A stretch of DNA of 64,000 nt from CAYRNY01 sp964425755 (GCA_964425755.1 CAYRNY010000014.1:62001-126000); one strand, 5' to 3'; positions 18,185 to 26,933 are shown, numbered from the stretch's first letter. Notes: generated by a model not told the origin, from the sequence alone. Numbers and translations: made by a program.

Positions 18185-18222
18185 AAAAAAGGCGGCTGGC
18201 AGCGTTGTGCCAATCGCCTTTT
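18185..18222 (-). terminator. Terminator between acpP and the TIR-ACP gene (possibly bidirectional)
   Basis: An interrupted stem (ggcg/cgcc plus tggca/tgcca) encloses a 6-nt loop gcgttg and is flanked by A/T runs. On the minus strand six T follow the stem at 18190-18185. It lies 40 bp after the acpP stop and should separate acpP transcription from the downstream TIR-ACP promoter. Confidence 0.75.
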
Positions 18223-18261
18223 CGTTCGCTGTATGATGATCTTGGGGACGACCTGGAAATG

Positions 18262-18555
18262 CTAGTCTTCCTGCTTCATCAGATCATCGATGTATTTGAC
18301 CGCGTCGCCTACCGTCTGGATTTCCTGCACCGCTTCGTCGCTGATCTTTTCCTGGATTTCGAACTTGTCTTCAAAGCCCATGATCAGTTCAACCAGATCG
18401 AGCGAGTCGGCTTCCAGGTCTTCGCGGAAATCCTTCTCCAGGGTGATTTCTTCTGGTTCGCGGCCCAGCACTTCGCAGATAACGTCCGTGACCTTGCTAT
18501 AAATTTCCTTCTGCTGCGCGGTCAGGTTGGCTTCAGTCAGCTGAGAATCGGACAT
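18262..18555 (-). CDS. acpP: Acyl carrier protein AcpP
   Basis: A 97-residue ACP starting MSDSQLTEANLTAQQKEIYS, with the phosphopantetheine site in FREDLEADSLDLVELIMGFE and an acidic, helical composition. It carries the growing acyl chain in type II fatty acid synthesis. GGAGG lies 8 bp before ATG 18555. It stands alone, without fab genes, and is divergent from fni. It is slightly longer than typical 77-80-residue ACPs because of an N-terminal extension. Thirty-nine consecutive bases over the active-site region (18385-18423) are identical to those in the TIR-ACP gene (17399-17437). Confidence 0.95.
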   Translation of the reverse strand: MSDSQLTEANLTAQQKEIYSKVTDVICEVLGREPEEITLEKDFREDLEADSLDLVELIMGFEDKFEIQEKISDEAVQEIQTVGDAVKYIDDLMKQED

Positions 18556-18682
18556 GCTATTTACCTCCATAGTGGTTCATGTTTGCTTTTCGACTGGGGT
18601 CTGCGTTGCGTATGCCTGCCGGCACCTGCTGCAAACGCGGGCCTATTTTACCCCAGGACCATTACGCCGAACAGGTTACTTC

Positions 18683-18691
18683 TGCTATATT
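18683..18691 (+). promoter_or_regulatory. Possible extended -10 promoter for fni
   Basis: TGC followed by TATATT at 18686-18691 forms an extended -10, 75 bp before ATG 18766. No convincing -35 is visible. Confidence 0.35.
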
Positions 18692-18765
18692 CTGTCTGGC
18701 GCAGTCTGTCTAGATTACCGCAGATTGCAGGATTTTGCGTCTACCACACTAAGGAACACCGGCTC

Positions 18766-19809
18766 ATGTCGAAAGTTACGGATGCGGCGGCTACGGAACG
18801 GCGCAAAGATGATCACATTCGTATCAATCTAGAAGAGCAAGTCGAGTTCCCCCGGCTGACGACGGGCCTGGAACGCTGGCGGTTCATGCATCAGGCGGTG
18901 CCTGAGCTTGATCTTGCGGCGATTGACACGCAGGTTGAGTTGTTCGGCAAACGGTTGGAATACCCGCTGTTGATCTCGTCCATGACCGGCGGCACCGAAC
19001 GCGCGCAGACGATCAACCGTACCCTGGCGCAGGCTGCACAGGAAGCGGGGATCGCGATGGGGCTGGGATCACAGCGTGCCGCGATCGAAGACGCGACACT
19101 GGCGGTCACCTACGAAGTGCGGCAGCTTGCGCCGGATATACTGCTCTTCGCCAATCTCGGCGCGGTGCAGTTGAATTACGGTTACGGGCTTGAGCAGTGC
19201 CGGCGTGCGGTTGAGATGGTGCAGGCCGATGCGTTGATCCTGCACTTCAACGTTTTGCAGGAAGCTGTTCAGCCGGAAGGTGATACGAATTTCAGCGGTC
19301 TGCTGCCGAAGATCGAGCGCATTTGCCGCGAGCTCGAAGTCCCTGTGATCGCCAAAGAAGTTGGTTGGGGCTTTTCCCGTGCGGCGGTGCGGCAGTTGGC
19401 TGATGCAGGAGTGGCAGCGATCGATGTGGCGGGTTCTGGCGGCACCTCGTGGAGCGAGGTGGAGTATTACCGTGCGCCGGACGCACGTCACGCCAATGTC
19501 GCGCGCGCGTTTGCGGACTGGGGCATCCCTACCGCAGACACGATCCGTTATGCGCGTGAGGCCGCCCCCGATCTGCCTGTGTTCGCCAGTGGCGGTTTGC
19601 GTGACGGAATCGACATCGCCAAATGCATCGCGCTAGGGGCAACGTTGGGTGGTATTGCCGGGCCGTTTTTGAAAGCAGCTGTCGAGTCGCTGGACGCGCT
19701 GCGCCAGGCGATATGGGAAGTGACATCACAACTGCGGATCGCGATGTTTGCGACTGGTGCGGCGAATCTTGCGGCACTCCGCGAGGACCGACTTCATCCG
19801 GCGGACTGA
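18766..19809 (+). CDS. fni: Isopentenyl-diphosphate delta-isomerase, type 2
   Basis: A 347-residue FMN-dependent TIM-barrel enzyme interconverting IPP and DMAPP in isoprenoid synthesis. Diagnostic blocks are RRKDDHIRINLEEQVEF near the N-terminus, LISSMTGGTERA, GLGSQRAAIED, ALILHFNVLQEAVQPEGD, VIAKEVGWGFSR, IDVAGSGGTSW and FASGGLRDG. Longer in-frame extension to 18154 is open but crosses the antisense acpP gene and is rejected. The 3' end overlaps the convergent lipoprotein gene by 16 bp. Confidence 0.96.
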   Translation: MSKVTDAAATERRKDDHIRINLEEQVEFPRLTTGLERWRFMHQAVPELDLAAIDTQVELFGKRLEYPLLISSMTGGTERAQTINRTLAQAAQEAGIAMGLGSQRAAIEDATLAVTYEVRQLAPDILLFANLGAVQLNYGYGLEQCRRAVEMVQADALILHFNVLQEAVQPEGDTNFSGLLPKIERICRELEVPVIAKEVGWGFSRAAVRQLADAGVAAIDVAGSGGTSWSEVEYYRAPDARHANVARAFADWGIPTADTIRYAREAAPDLPVFASGGLRDGIDIAKCIALGATLGGIAGPFLKAAVESLDALRQAIWEVTSQLRIAMFATGAANLAALREDRLHPAD

Positions 19810-20312
19810 TCGCGCTCCGTGGCAGAGAGCACACCCTCAATGTCACGCAGGATATCCCCGGCGGTACGGGCTGCGAAGCGACCCCGGTCGATCACCTCGG
19901 GAGGTGTGATCGGACGCGGGTTGTCACACTCCGCTCGCCAAAGCGTCACCGCTTCGTCAATGGCAATGGCGGCACTCTGCAGGTGCTCCACAAGTTCGTT
20001 CAGATCGCCGGTTGTGCCGGTGGTGATACTCTCCGGGGCGGGGTAGTCGGGGTAGTCACCGCATTGTACCTGTTTGCCGGTGGCTAACCCTTCCCACACC
20101 GCCGCGATCGCTCGGTGCGCTGTTTGCAGGCGTTCGTAGTGGCCCTGGAGTTGCCGCAACTCAGCGGGCGGCGTGGGGAGTGCGGTTGAGGTGGGGTGGC
20201 TGGACGGGGTCTCCGTTGCGTGACCATCCGGATCACCGTCGCAGGCGGTGAGCAGGCCCAGCAGCACCATGCTCGCCAGCAGCAGGTAAAGCAAATGTGT
20301 GTGACGGTGCAT
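19794..20312 (-). CDS. Small lipoprotein of unknown function (172 aa)
   Basis: The signal peptide HRHTHLLYLLLASMVLLGLLTAC ends in a lipobox, so a lipid-anchored product is predicted. A Thr/Pro/Ser-rich linker (residues 28-50) follows, then a helical domain LRQLQGHYERLQTAHRAI with two conserved-looking Cys (QCGDYPDY and AECDNPR). No family was recognised. It lies 9 bp downstream of hemW and is probably cotranscribed with it; the 3' end overlaps fni by 16 bp in a convergent layout. Confidence 0.78.
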   Translation of the reverse strand: MHRHTHLLYLLLASMVLLGLLTACDGDPDGHATETPSSHPTSTALPTPPAELRQLQGHYERLQTAHRAIAAVWEGLATGKQVQCGDYPDYPAPESITTGTTGDLNELVEHLQSAAIAIDEAVTLWRAECDNPRPITPPEVIDRGRFAARTAGDILRDIEGVLSATERDQSAG

Positions 20313-20321
20313 GACGTGCTC

Positions 20322-21539
20322 CTAGATGAACTCAGCAAAAACACGGTTACCTAACAGCCGGCCCCGCCGGGACAGGTGAATGCGCCCGTTTGGGGCGCGT
20401 TCGAGCAACCCCAGGGATACCAGGCGTTCAATTTGTACGCCGTAGCACGCGCACAATTCGTGTCCAAACCGTGCGCGAAATTCGGCCTCGCTGATACCGA
20501 TCTGAACCAGTCGCAGCCCCATGATCACGGTTTCTGCCATGACGTCGGCTTGTTCGAGTTGGATAACGTCATCTGCGGCAGCGGAAAGCGGGAACGGTAA
20601 CAGATCGCGGGCTGCCATCACCTGCGCGACGTACGCTGCCGGATACGCGATGTTAGCATACCGCGTGTGGGCCGCGTAGCCATGCGCACCGGCGCCGAAG
20701 CCCAGGTATGGCAGGTTGCGCCAGATATGCACATTATGGCGACAGGCATGCCCCGCCTTTGCCCAGTTACTGATCTCGTACTGCTCGTATCCGGCAGCAG
20801 CGAGGTAGTCCGTTGCATACTCGTACATGTCGGCGGCCCGATCGGGATCGGGTTGTTCCATCCGCCCCCGGGCGATCCGGCGCTGTAAGGGTGTGGCATC
20901 TTCAATGCTGAGACTGTACAATGAAAGATGGTCGGGATTTAAGTCGCGGGCCACATCCAGGCTTGCGCGCCACATGGCATTGGTCTGGTGGGGGATACCG
21001 TAGATCAGGTCCAGGTTGAGCGTTTCAAAGTTTGCTTGCCGCGCGGCACTGACCGTCCGTTGCACATCCCTTGCTGTATGCGTGCGCCCGAACAAGCGCA
21101 GTTCGCTTGGGTGTGCCGATTGCATGCCGACACTCAACCTGGTGACACCGGCGTGGCGCAGATCCGTAAGGTAAGCCTGGTCGACCGTGCCGGGGTTCGC
21201 TTCGAGCGTGATCTCGGCATGCGGTGCCAAGTCGAACGCGACAGCACATGCGCCGAGCAGCGTGCTGATGTGCTCGGGAGTCAGCAGGCTGGGGGTGCCG
21301 CCGCCGAAGTAGATCGATGTGACGCGGAGCCGGTTAGCTGGAGCTACCGACGCGATCTCGTGTGCTATTGCGCGTACGTAAGAGGGGATCAGTGCGGTCT
21401 GTCCAACATAGGTGTTAAACGCGCAATACGTACAACGTGTGCGGCAAAACGGGATGTGAATGTAGATCGCCAGCGCATCATCAGGACACTGTTCGTAAAT
21501 AGCCCGATTGTTAGAGTTTGTTGTAAGGTCTGACAGCAT
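20322..21539 (-). CDS. hemW: HemW-type radical SAM protein (heme chaperone)
   Basis: A 405-residue radical SAM protein with HIPFCRTRCTYCAF: Cys32, Cys36 and Cys39 bind the 4Fe-4S cluster. The fourth Cys typical of HemN is Phe41 here, which is diagnostic of HemW. Further blocks are IYFGGGTPSLL, ITLEANPGTVD, RLSVGMQS, NLDLIYGIPHQT and GFGAGAHGY. HemW delivers heme to respiratory proteins and is often misnamed coproporphyrinogen oxidase. AGG lies 7 bp before ATG 21539. The start is divergent from the kinase operon. Confidence 0.94.
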   Translation of the reverse strand: MLSDLTTNSNNRAIYEQCPDDALAIYIHIPFCRTRCTYCAFNTYVGQTALIPSYVRAIAHEIASVAPANRLRVTSIYFGGGTPSLLTPEHISTLLGACAVAFDLAPHAEITLEANPGTVDQAYLTDLRHAGVTRLSVGMQSAHPSELRLFGRTHTARDVQRTVSAARQANFETLNLDLIYGIPHQTNAMWRASLDVARDLNPDHLSLYSLSIEDATPLQRRIARGRMEQPDPDRAADMYEYATDYLAAAGYEQYEISNWAKAGHACRHNVHIWRNLPYLGFGAGAHGYAAHTRYANIAYPAAYVAQVMAARDLLPFPLSAAADDVIQLEQADVMAETVIMGLRLVQIGISEAEFRARFGHELCACYGVQIERLVSLGLLERAPNGRIHLSRRGRLLGNRVFAEFI

Positions 21540-21562
21540 CGTGTCACCTGCTGGCCCAGTGA

Positions 21563-21591
21563 TTGCGGGAACGTAGTGGGACCACTATAAT
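21563..21591 (+). promoter_or_regulatory. Sigma-70 promoter of the kinase operon
   Basis: TTGCGG (21563-21568) and a perfect TATAAT (21586-21591) are separated by 17 bp. The predicted start near 21598 gives a leader of about 50 nt to ATG 21648. Confidence 0.6.
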
Positions 21592-21647
21592 AACCGCAAA
21601 TTCATTCGCCATCCATGTTATTGATCCGTTTGTAGAGGTTGTGTTTG

Positions 21648-23555
21648 ATGGTTGATACCCAGAAATTCCCGTCCAAACCACCGGAACAGCCGCAAGGTGA
21701 AGGCGCGCTACAGCCGGGGGCTGTGCTCCAAAACCGCTATCGCATCACGGGCGTGATCGGCGTTGGGGGGATGGGTTCGGTCTACCGGGCGCGAGACCTG
21801 CATTTCCCGAATGTGACGCGGTATGTCGCGGTCAAGGAGATGTTTAATCTCTCGACGGATCAAAGCATGCGCGAGATGACGCTCAAGACATTTGAGCGCG
21901 AGTCGGATATGCTGGCCTCGCTGAGCCACCCGGCAGTGCCGGAAATTTACGACTATTTCCCCAGCAAGACCCGCGCTTACCTGGTCATGGAATATATCAA
22001 CGGGCGCGATCTGGAAGCGATCATCAATGCCCTGGATGATTTTCTGCCGGTCGAAACGGTGCTGCAATGGGCGCTGGCGATGTGTGATGTGCTGGGGTAT
22101 TTGCACCGCCAGCAACCTGAACCTGTTATCTTTCGCGATGTAAAGCCGTCAAACATTATGATCGATGAGCACGGTCAACTCCGGCTGGTTGATTTTGGGA
22201 TTGCCAAAGTATTTCATCCTGACCAGAAGCACACGATGATCGGCACGGAGGGCTATTCCGCTCCGGAGCAATATCGCGGCGAGGCCAGCCCGGCCAGCGA
22301 CGTATATGGCGTGGGGGCGACGTTGCATCATTTGCTTACCCGTCGTGATCCGCGCCTTGAACCGCCTTTCACGTTCCCGGAACGCCCGATCCGCGAATCG
22401 AATCCCCAGGTGTCACCGGAATTTGAAGCGATCATCATGACGGCATTGGAATTTGATGCAAAAAACCGTTATCAAAACGCCGACGAGATGAAAGCCGAGC
22501 TGGAAAAGCTGAGCCGGCCTGTCTTTGGTGGTGCGCCGCGCGCCGGTGGGGGGCAGGCCCCTGAGGCGGAAGCTGGCTGGCAGGTCGAAGCGGGGGTCAA
22601 ACCACTGTGGGTATTTCAATGTGAGGATGAGATTCGCTCCTCACCGCGTGTGCATGACAAGATGGTCTACATTGGGGCGAATGATAACAACCTGTATGCT
22701 TTGAATCGCGAAGATGGTGCGTTTCGGTGGAAATTCCCCGCCCAGCGCCTGATCGTCTCCACTCCTGCGATCGCGCCACATGAGCAACTGGTCGTGTTTG
22801 GCTCGTTGGACCAAACGTTATACGCTCTCGATTTGCGATCGGGCGACCTGGCTTGGCGCGTCTCGGTTCGCGGCCCGATCCAGTCTTCACCGGTTATTGA
22901 ACACGGGCACGTGTTTTTTGGCAGTGACGACGGTGTTCTGTATGCGGTCCGGCTCTCAAACGGCAATGTGCAGTGGACCTGGGAAGGGGGCGCGGCGATC
23001 CGCACGCGTCCACTTGTGACAGGTGACCTGATCGTGGTAGGGCTGGAGTCCGGTGAGGTGGTAGGTATCAACCTGTCGGGCAAGGTGGTCTGGCGTTTCA
23101 AGGCCAAGCGTGCCGTCTATTCCTCACCGGTGGGTTACGAGGGATTGGTGTTTTTTGGCTCGCTTGACTGGCAAGTCTATGCTCTGGAGTTGGCGCGGGG
23201 ATGGAAAGTCTGGGAGTTCCGCACGTCCAAGCCGGTTGTTTCCACACCTGCGATTGGTGATGGCAAGGTCTACGTCGGTTCCGTCGATGAGCATCTGTAT
23301 GCACTTGATCTGTCAAACGGCAAAGAACGCTGGCGCTTCAAGACCGAGCATCAAATCACATCTTCTCCGACATATGTGGACGGAGCAGTCTATTTTGGCG
23401 GGATCGACGGTAACATATACAGCGTCGACGCGAAGTCTGGCCGGTTGCGGTGGCTCTTCACAACGGACGGCCCGATTCCGTCTTCACCTGCCGTTCACGA
23501 CGGCGTGGTGTATATTGGGTCTATGGATCATCATGTATATGCGCTAAAGGCATGA
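21648..23555 (+). CDS. Soluble Ser/Thr protein kinase with C-terminal PQQ-type beta-propeller
   Basis: Residues 30-295 form a PknB-like kinase: glycine loop IGVGGMGSV, Lys63 in YVAVKEM, catalytic FRDVKPSNIM (Asp164, with Phe for the usual His of HRD), DFG 182-184 and APEQ. After a Gly/Pro linker, residues 320-635 hold about seven PQQ-like blades with recurring YALD...W.F and SSP.V units. No membrane segment is visible, so unlike many PknB proteins this kinase is probably cytosolic. AGAGG precedes ATG 21648. It is first in an operon with its likely antagonist phosphatase. Confidence 0.93.
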   Translation: MVDTQKFPSKPPEQPQGEGALQPGAVLQNRYRITGVIGVGGMGSVYRARDLHFPNVTRYVAVKEMFNLSTDQSMREMTLKTFERESDMLASLSHPAVPEIYDYFPSKTRAYLVMEYINGRDLEAIINALDDFLPVETVLQWALAMCDVLGYLHRQQPEPVIFRDVKPSNIMIDEHGQLRLVDFGIAKVFHPDQKHTMIGTEGYSAPEQYRGEASPASDVYGVGATLHHLLTRRDPRLEPPFTFPERPIRESNPQVSPEFEAIIMTALEFDAKNRYQNADEMKAELEKLSRPVFGGAPRAGGGQAPEAEAGWQVEAGVKPLWVFQCEDEIRSSPRVHDKMVYIGANDNNLYALNREDGAFRWKFPAQRLIVSTPAIAPHEQLVVFGSLDQTLYALDLRSGDLAWRVSVRGPIQSSPVIEHGHVFFGSDDGVLYAVRLSNGNVQWTWEGGAAIRTRPLVTGDLIVVGLESGEVVGINLSGKVVWRFKAKRAVYSSPVGYEGLVFFGSLDWQVYALELARGWKVWEFRTSKPVVSTPAIGDGKVYVGSVDEHLYALDLSNGKERWRFKTEHQITSSPTYVDGAVYFGGIDGNIYSVDAKSGRLRWLFTTDGPIPSSPAVHDGVVYIGSMDHHVYALKA

Positions 23556-23576
23556 GCAACCGGGGAAGAAGATACT

Positions 23577-24668
23577 ATGGATTTCATTCGCCGTATACTG
23601 GGCCTATCATCCGATTCGCAGGCGGCTAGTGAAGAGGATACCATCGCGATCAGCCCAAACGCTGATCGCACGGCCACCAATCCGCCAGAGCCGGTCGTAG
23701 CAGCACCGAAACAGGCGGCTGACCTGCCTGCTGAGGAGACCGTTCAGCAGGCCGCTGCGCTTGCGGACGAACCCGCCGCGCCTCCCCAAAACACCTCGGA
23801 AGGTGAGCAAGCCGATAACTCGTCGTCCGAGATCGATGAGCCGGAGTTGGCCGGTACCCGACCACTGCCCCCGCTGGAAACGATCGTGCCCCAGCCGGGG
23901 CAGCGGCTTCAGTTTGGACAATTGAGCGACGTGGGGATGGTACGGGGGAACAATCAGGACGCCGTATTTAGTATGGTCTCGTCGACAACCAGCAATGACG
24001 ACCTGCCCGATTTCGGCCTGTTCATCGTGGCCGATGGCATGGGCGGGCATCAGGAAGGCGAGCGTGCGTCCGCGGTGACCGCGCGTATGATAGCGCAACA
24101 CGTGCTCAAAGAGATTTTCTACCCGATGTTAGAGCAACGCATGGGCGATCCCGATCGCCCGCCGATCGCAGATGTGCTGCGCGACGCGATCAAACAGGCG
24201 AATGATGCGGTAACCCAGGAAATTTCTGATGGTGGAACAACGGCGACTGCCGCGGTTGTCTTGGGCGACCTGGTATACATCGCGCATGTGGGGGACAGCC
24301 GTGGCTATATGATCACCGATGACGGGATCGAGCAAATCACGCGCGACCATTCCCTCGTACAACGTTTGATCGAGCTGGATCAACTTACCTCTGAAGAAGC
24401 AGCGGAACATCCACAGCGAAATGTTCTTTATAAGGCGATCGGCCAGAGTGAGACGTTGGAAGCCGATACCATTACGCGGCGCTTGCAGCCACACGCCAGG
24501 TTGCTGTTGTGCAGTGATGGCTTGTGGAACCTGGTATTAGAAGATACGATCCACGAAATTGTGCTCCAGAACGGCCCGCAGCAAGCGTGCAACGAGTTGG
24601 TGAGATTGGCAAACGAGCGCGGGGGTCCGGATAATATCACGGTGGTATTGGTCCAGGCGCCGGGATAG
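23577..24668 (+). CDS. PP2C-family Ser/Thr phosphatase
   Basis: Residues 1-105 are a low-complexity Ala/Pro/Glu-rich extension. Residues 110-360 form a PP2C/PppA domain: DVGMVRGNNQDAVF, LFIVADGMGGHQEGERAS, IAHVGDSRGYMI, LLCSDGLWNLV and GGPDNITVVLV. These supply the Asp residues that bind two Mn/Mg ions. It probably reverses phosphorylation by the kinase encoded 21 bp upstream. The disordered N-terminus could be a phosphorylation or docking region (inference). Confidence 0.94.
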   Translation: MDFIRRILGLSSDSQAASEEDTIAISPNADRTATNPPEPVVAAPKQAADLPAEETVQQAAALADEPAAPPQNTSEGEQADNSSSEIDEPELAGTRPLPPLETIVPQPGQRLQFGQLSDVGMVRGNNQDAVFSMVSSTTSNDDLPDFGLFIVADGMGGHQEGERASAVTARMIAQHVLKEIFYPMLEQRMGDPDRPPIADVLRDAIKQANDAVTQEISDGGTTATAAVVLGDLVYIAHVGDSRGYMITDDGIEQITRDHSLVQRLIELDQLTSEEAAEHPQRNVLYKAIGQSETLEADTITRRLQPHARLLLCSDGLWNLVLEDTIHEIVLQNGPQQACNELVRLANERGGPDNITVVLVQAPG

Positions 24669-24688
24669 ACCGGGTAAATAAGGCTCTC

Positions 24689-26176
24689 ATGGACACTTCA
24701 AAGAATCTATATGCGATATTGGGCTTGTCCCCAACGGCGACAGCCAATGATATCCGCGATGCGTACCGTTTGCTGGCGCGGCGGTTTCACCCGGATGTCA
24801 ACCGTAATGAGGGCGCAGGCGTACAATTTCGTGATATCGCGATGGCGTACGAGGTCTTGGGAGACCCGCAGCAGCGCGTGCACTACGATGCCCAGCGGCA
24901 GGATTTTGTCAATGAGCCGGCGTTCTTTTCGCTGCGCGTCACCCCGAGCAAACGTGTCTTGATGGCGTTGGACGAACCGCAGGTGTTCTATCTGCTCGTT
25001 GAGATCATCGCGATGCGCCAATCAAAAGACAGCCGCAAACAGAATGTGCCTTTGAACTTGGCGCTGGTACTGGATCGCAGCACGTCAATGCGTGGCATGC
25101 GCCTGGAAAGGGTAAAGTACGCCGCGCACCAGATCATCGAGCAATTGACACCGCATGATATTTTATCGGTGGTCAGCTTTAGCGATCGCGCGGATGTGCT
25201 GATCGAGGCGCAGAAGGTGACCGATCCGCGCGCTCTGCAATCGATTGTTAGCATCATGCAGGCGGACGGCGGGACGGAGATTTATCGCGGTCTGGCTGCT
25301 GGGGTAGAGCAATGCCGCAAACAACTTGCGCTGCGCATGGTGAATCACGTCATTCTACTGACCGATGGCCGGACGTTTGGTGACGAGGAAGCCGCGCTGG
25401 AACTGGCGTCTGAAGCGGCGAAAGAAGGCATTGGTATTAGTGCAATGGGGATCGGCGAGGAATGGAACGACGTTTTTCTCGATGATCTCGCCACGCGCAC
25501 TGGGGGCACATCGACTTACATCAACTCGCCCAAAGCGGTCGTGCGTTTCTTAAACGACCGCGTGCGCAGCCTGGGACGTTCGTATGTCGAACGGTTGCAC
25601 CTTTCTGTGGCTCCCGATGCCGATATTGTGCTTGAATCGGCGTTCAAGTTGCAGCCCAGCCCGCAGCCGTTGGACATTAGCCCGCAACCAATCCCGCTGG
25701 GCAGCCTGGAGATCAACCGGACCAGTTCGGTCCTGCTGCAATTGCAGATGCCACCGAGCAGCAAAACCGGGTTTCGGACGCTGGGCCGGCTGGATGTAAC
25801 TGGCGATGTGTTACAGGTGGATCGCCCAGGGTACAAAGTGATCAGCGACATTTCCATTGAATTGTCGGACAATCCCCCGGCTGAAGAACCCCCGCTGGCG
25901 ATGATGGACGCGCTGGGTAAGCTGACGCTTTACCGCATGCAGCAGAAGGCCGAAAAATCGCTGGAAGAGGGGAATGTGCAAGAGGCAACACGCCGCCTTG
26001 AGAATCTGGCGACGCGGTTGCTTGCAGCCGGACAGGACGACCTCGCCCAGATGGCGATGTCGGAAGCGCAGCGAGTGGCGAAGACGAATATGCTTTCTGA
26101 GCAGGGACGGCGCACGTTGAAGTTTGGCACGCGGCGCTTGCTTGCGCTACCTAACCCGGAAGAGGGACAGCGATGA
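24689..26176 (+). CDS. J-domain plus von Willebrand factor A protein (495 aa)
   Basis: Residues 5-68 are a J domain with HPD at 34-36 (RRFHPDVN), able in principle to stimulate an Hsp70. Residues 118-300 are a VWA domain with an intact MIDAS: DRSTS at 129-133, the Thr of GGTEIYRG and the Asp of LLTDGRT. A beta-rich segment follows, then a helical tail (MQQKAEKSLEEGNVQEATRRLENLA). The combination suggests a metal-dependent adhesion or assembly factor that recruits chaperones. It lies between the phosphatase and the FHA gene and overlaps the latter by 4 bp (ATGA). Confidence 0.9.
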   Translation: MDTSKNLYAILGLSPTATANDIRDAYRLLARRFHPDVNRNEGAGVQFRDIAMAYEVLGDPQQRVHYDAQRQDFVNEPAFFSLRVTPSKRVLMALDEPQVFYLLVEIIAMRQSKDSRKQNVPLNLALVLDRSTSMRGMRLERVKYAAHQIIEQLTPHDILSVVSFSDRADVLIEAQKVTDPRALQSIVSIMQADGGTEIYRGLAAGVEQCRKQLALRMVNHVILLTDGRTFGDEEAALELASEAAKEGIGISAMGIGEEWNDVFLDDLATRTGGTSTYINSPKAVVRFLNDRVRSLGRSYVERLHLSVAPDADIVLESAFKLQPSPQPLDISPQPIPLGSLEINRTSSVLLQLQMPPSSKTGFRTLGRLDVTGDVLQVDRPGYKVISDISIELSDNPPAEEPPLAMMDALGKLTLYRMQQKAEKSLEEGNVQEATRRLENLATRLLAAGQDDLAQMAMSEAQRVAKTNMLSEQGRRTLKFGTRRLLALPNPEEGQR

Positions 26177-26676
26177 AGACATGTCCTTATTGTGCGTACG
26201 AAAACCGTGAAGGAGTCTTGTTCTGCGAGGAATGCGGACATCCATTCACAGGCGATCAAGAGGCGCTCCTGGCAACGACACAACTCATGCAACAGGAACA
26301 GGCCGGATTCCAGGGCCGTGTGGCCTGGGGAACGGCGCACTTCAATCACAAATCGCAGTTGTTGGTTCGTATTCGCGATCATGCGGACCCGATCACGGTT
26401 CAACCACGCAAAGAGTTGTTGTTGGGCCGGTCGGATGCGGCAGGCGATTATAAGCCGGACCTGGACCTGGCCCCTTATGGTGCCGCTGAGCAGGGCGTAT
26501 CAAGGCGACACGCGATGATTCGTCAGGGCGAGGACACGCTGACGCTGATCGACCTGGACAGCACAAACGGCACGTACCTGAACGGCCAGCGTTTGTTACC
26601 GAACCAGCCGCGCGTGTTGCGCGATGGTGATGAGATTCGGCTTGGACGGTTGGTTTTTCACCTGTTCTTTAAGTGA
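26173..26676 (+). CDS. Zinc-ribbon plus FHA domain protein
   Basis: The N-terminus holds a zinc ribbon, CPYCAYENREGVLFCEECG (CxxC...CxxC). Residues 70-165 form an FHA domain: LLLGRSDAAG, GVSRRHAMIRQG and LIDLDSTNGTYLNGQRLLP, with Arg, Ser and Asn positioned to bind phosphothreonine. FHA proteins typically dock on substrates of the cognate Ser/Thr kinase, so this is the likely reader for the kinase at 21648. Its ATG overlaps the upstream TGA and its own TGA overlaps a possible GTG start of the next gene. Confidence 0.93.
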   Translation: MKTCPYCAYENREGVLFCEECGHPFTGDQEALLATTQLMQQEQAGFQGRVAWGTAHFNHKSQLLVRIRDHADPITVQPRKELLLGRSDAAGDYKPDLDLAPYGAAEQGVSRRHAMIRQGEDTLTLIDLDSTNGTYLNGQRLLPNQPRVLRDGDEIRLGRLVFHLFFK

Positions 26677-26687
26677 CTCAGGATTAT

Positions 26688-26933
26688 ATGCCCATGTACA
26701 AGGTAATTGTTCACGTTGCTGATGGCGAGCCTATCCTGGCCGAAATGGAGGATTTGCCGGATCCTCAGGCCCAGGCCATCTATTGTATGAATCCGCGTAA
26801 GCGTGATGGCAAAGAACTGCACTACATCATGGCGGAAGTGCGGACCATTGTGGTCCCCTGGCACCGTATCACGTTTGTTGAGGTGATGCCTACGGGCGAA
26901 GAGGAAGAAATCGTCAGCATTTTCGTCGATTGA
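26688..26933 (+). CDS. Small conserved-looking protein of unknown function (81 aa)
   Basis: The product begins MPMYKVIVHVADGEPILAEM and ends in an acidic EEEEIVSIFVD. It looks like a single beta-rich domain with no signal or membrane segment. CAGGA at 26679-26683 serves ATG 26688 or 26694; GTG 26673 overlapping the FHA stop is also possible. It closes the kinase-phosphatase-J/VWA-FHA operon. No family was recognised. Confidence 0.7.
   Translation: MPMYKVIVHVADGEPILAEMEDLPDPQAQAIYCMNPRKRDGKELHYIMAEVRTIVVPWHRITFVEVMPTGEEEEIVSIFVD

Noticed and set aside
18154..18765. N-terminal extension of the fni frame upstream of 18766
   Set aside because: It runs antisense through acpP, lacks a ribosome site, and the family start aligns with ATG 18766.
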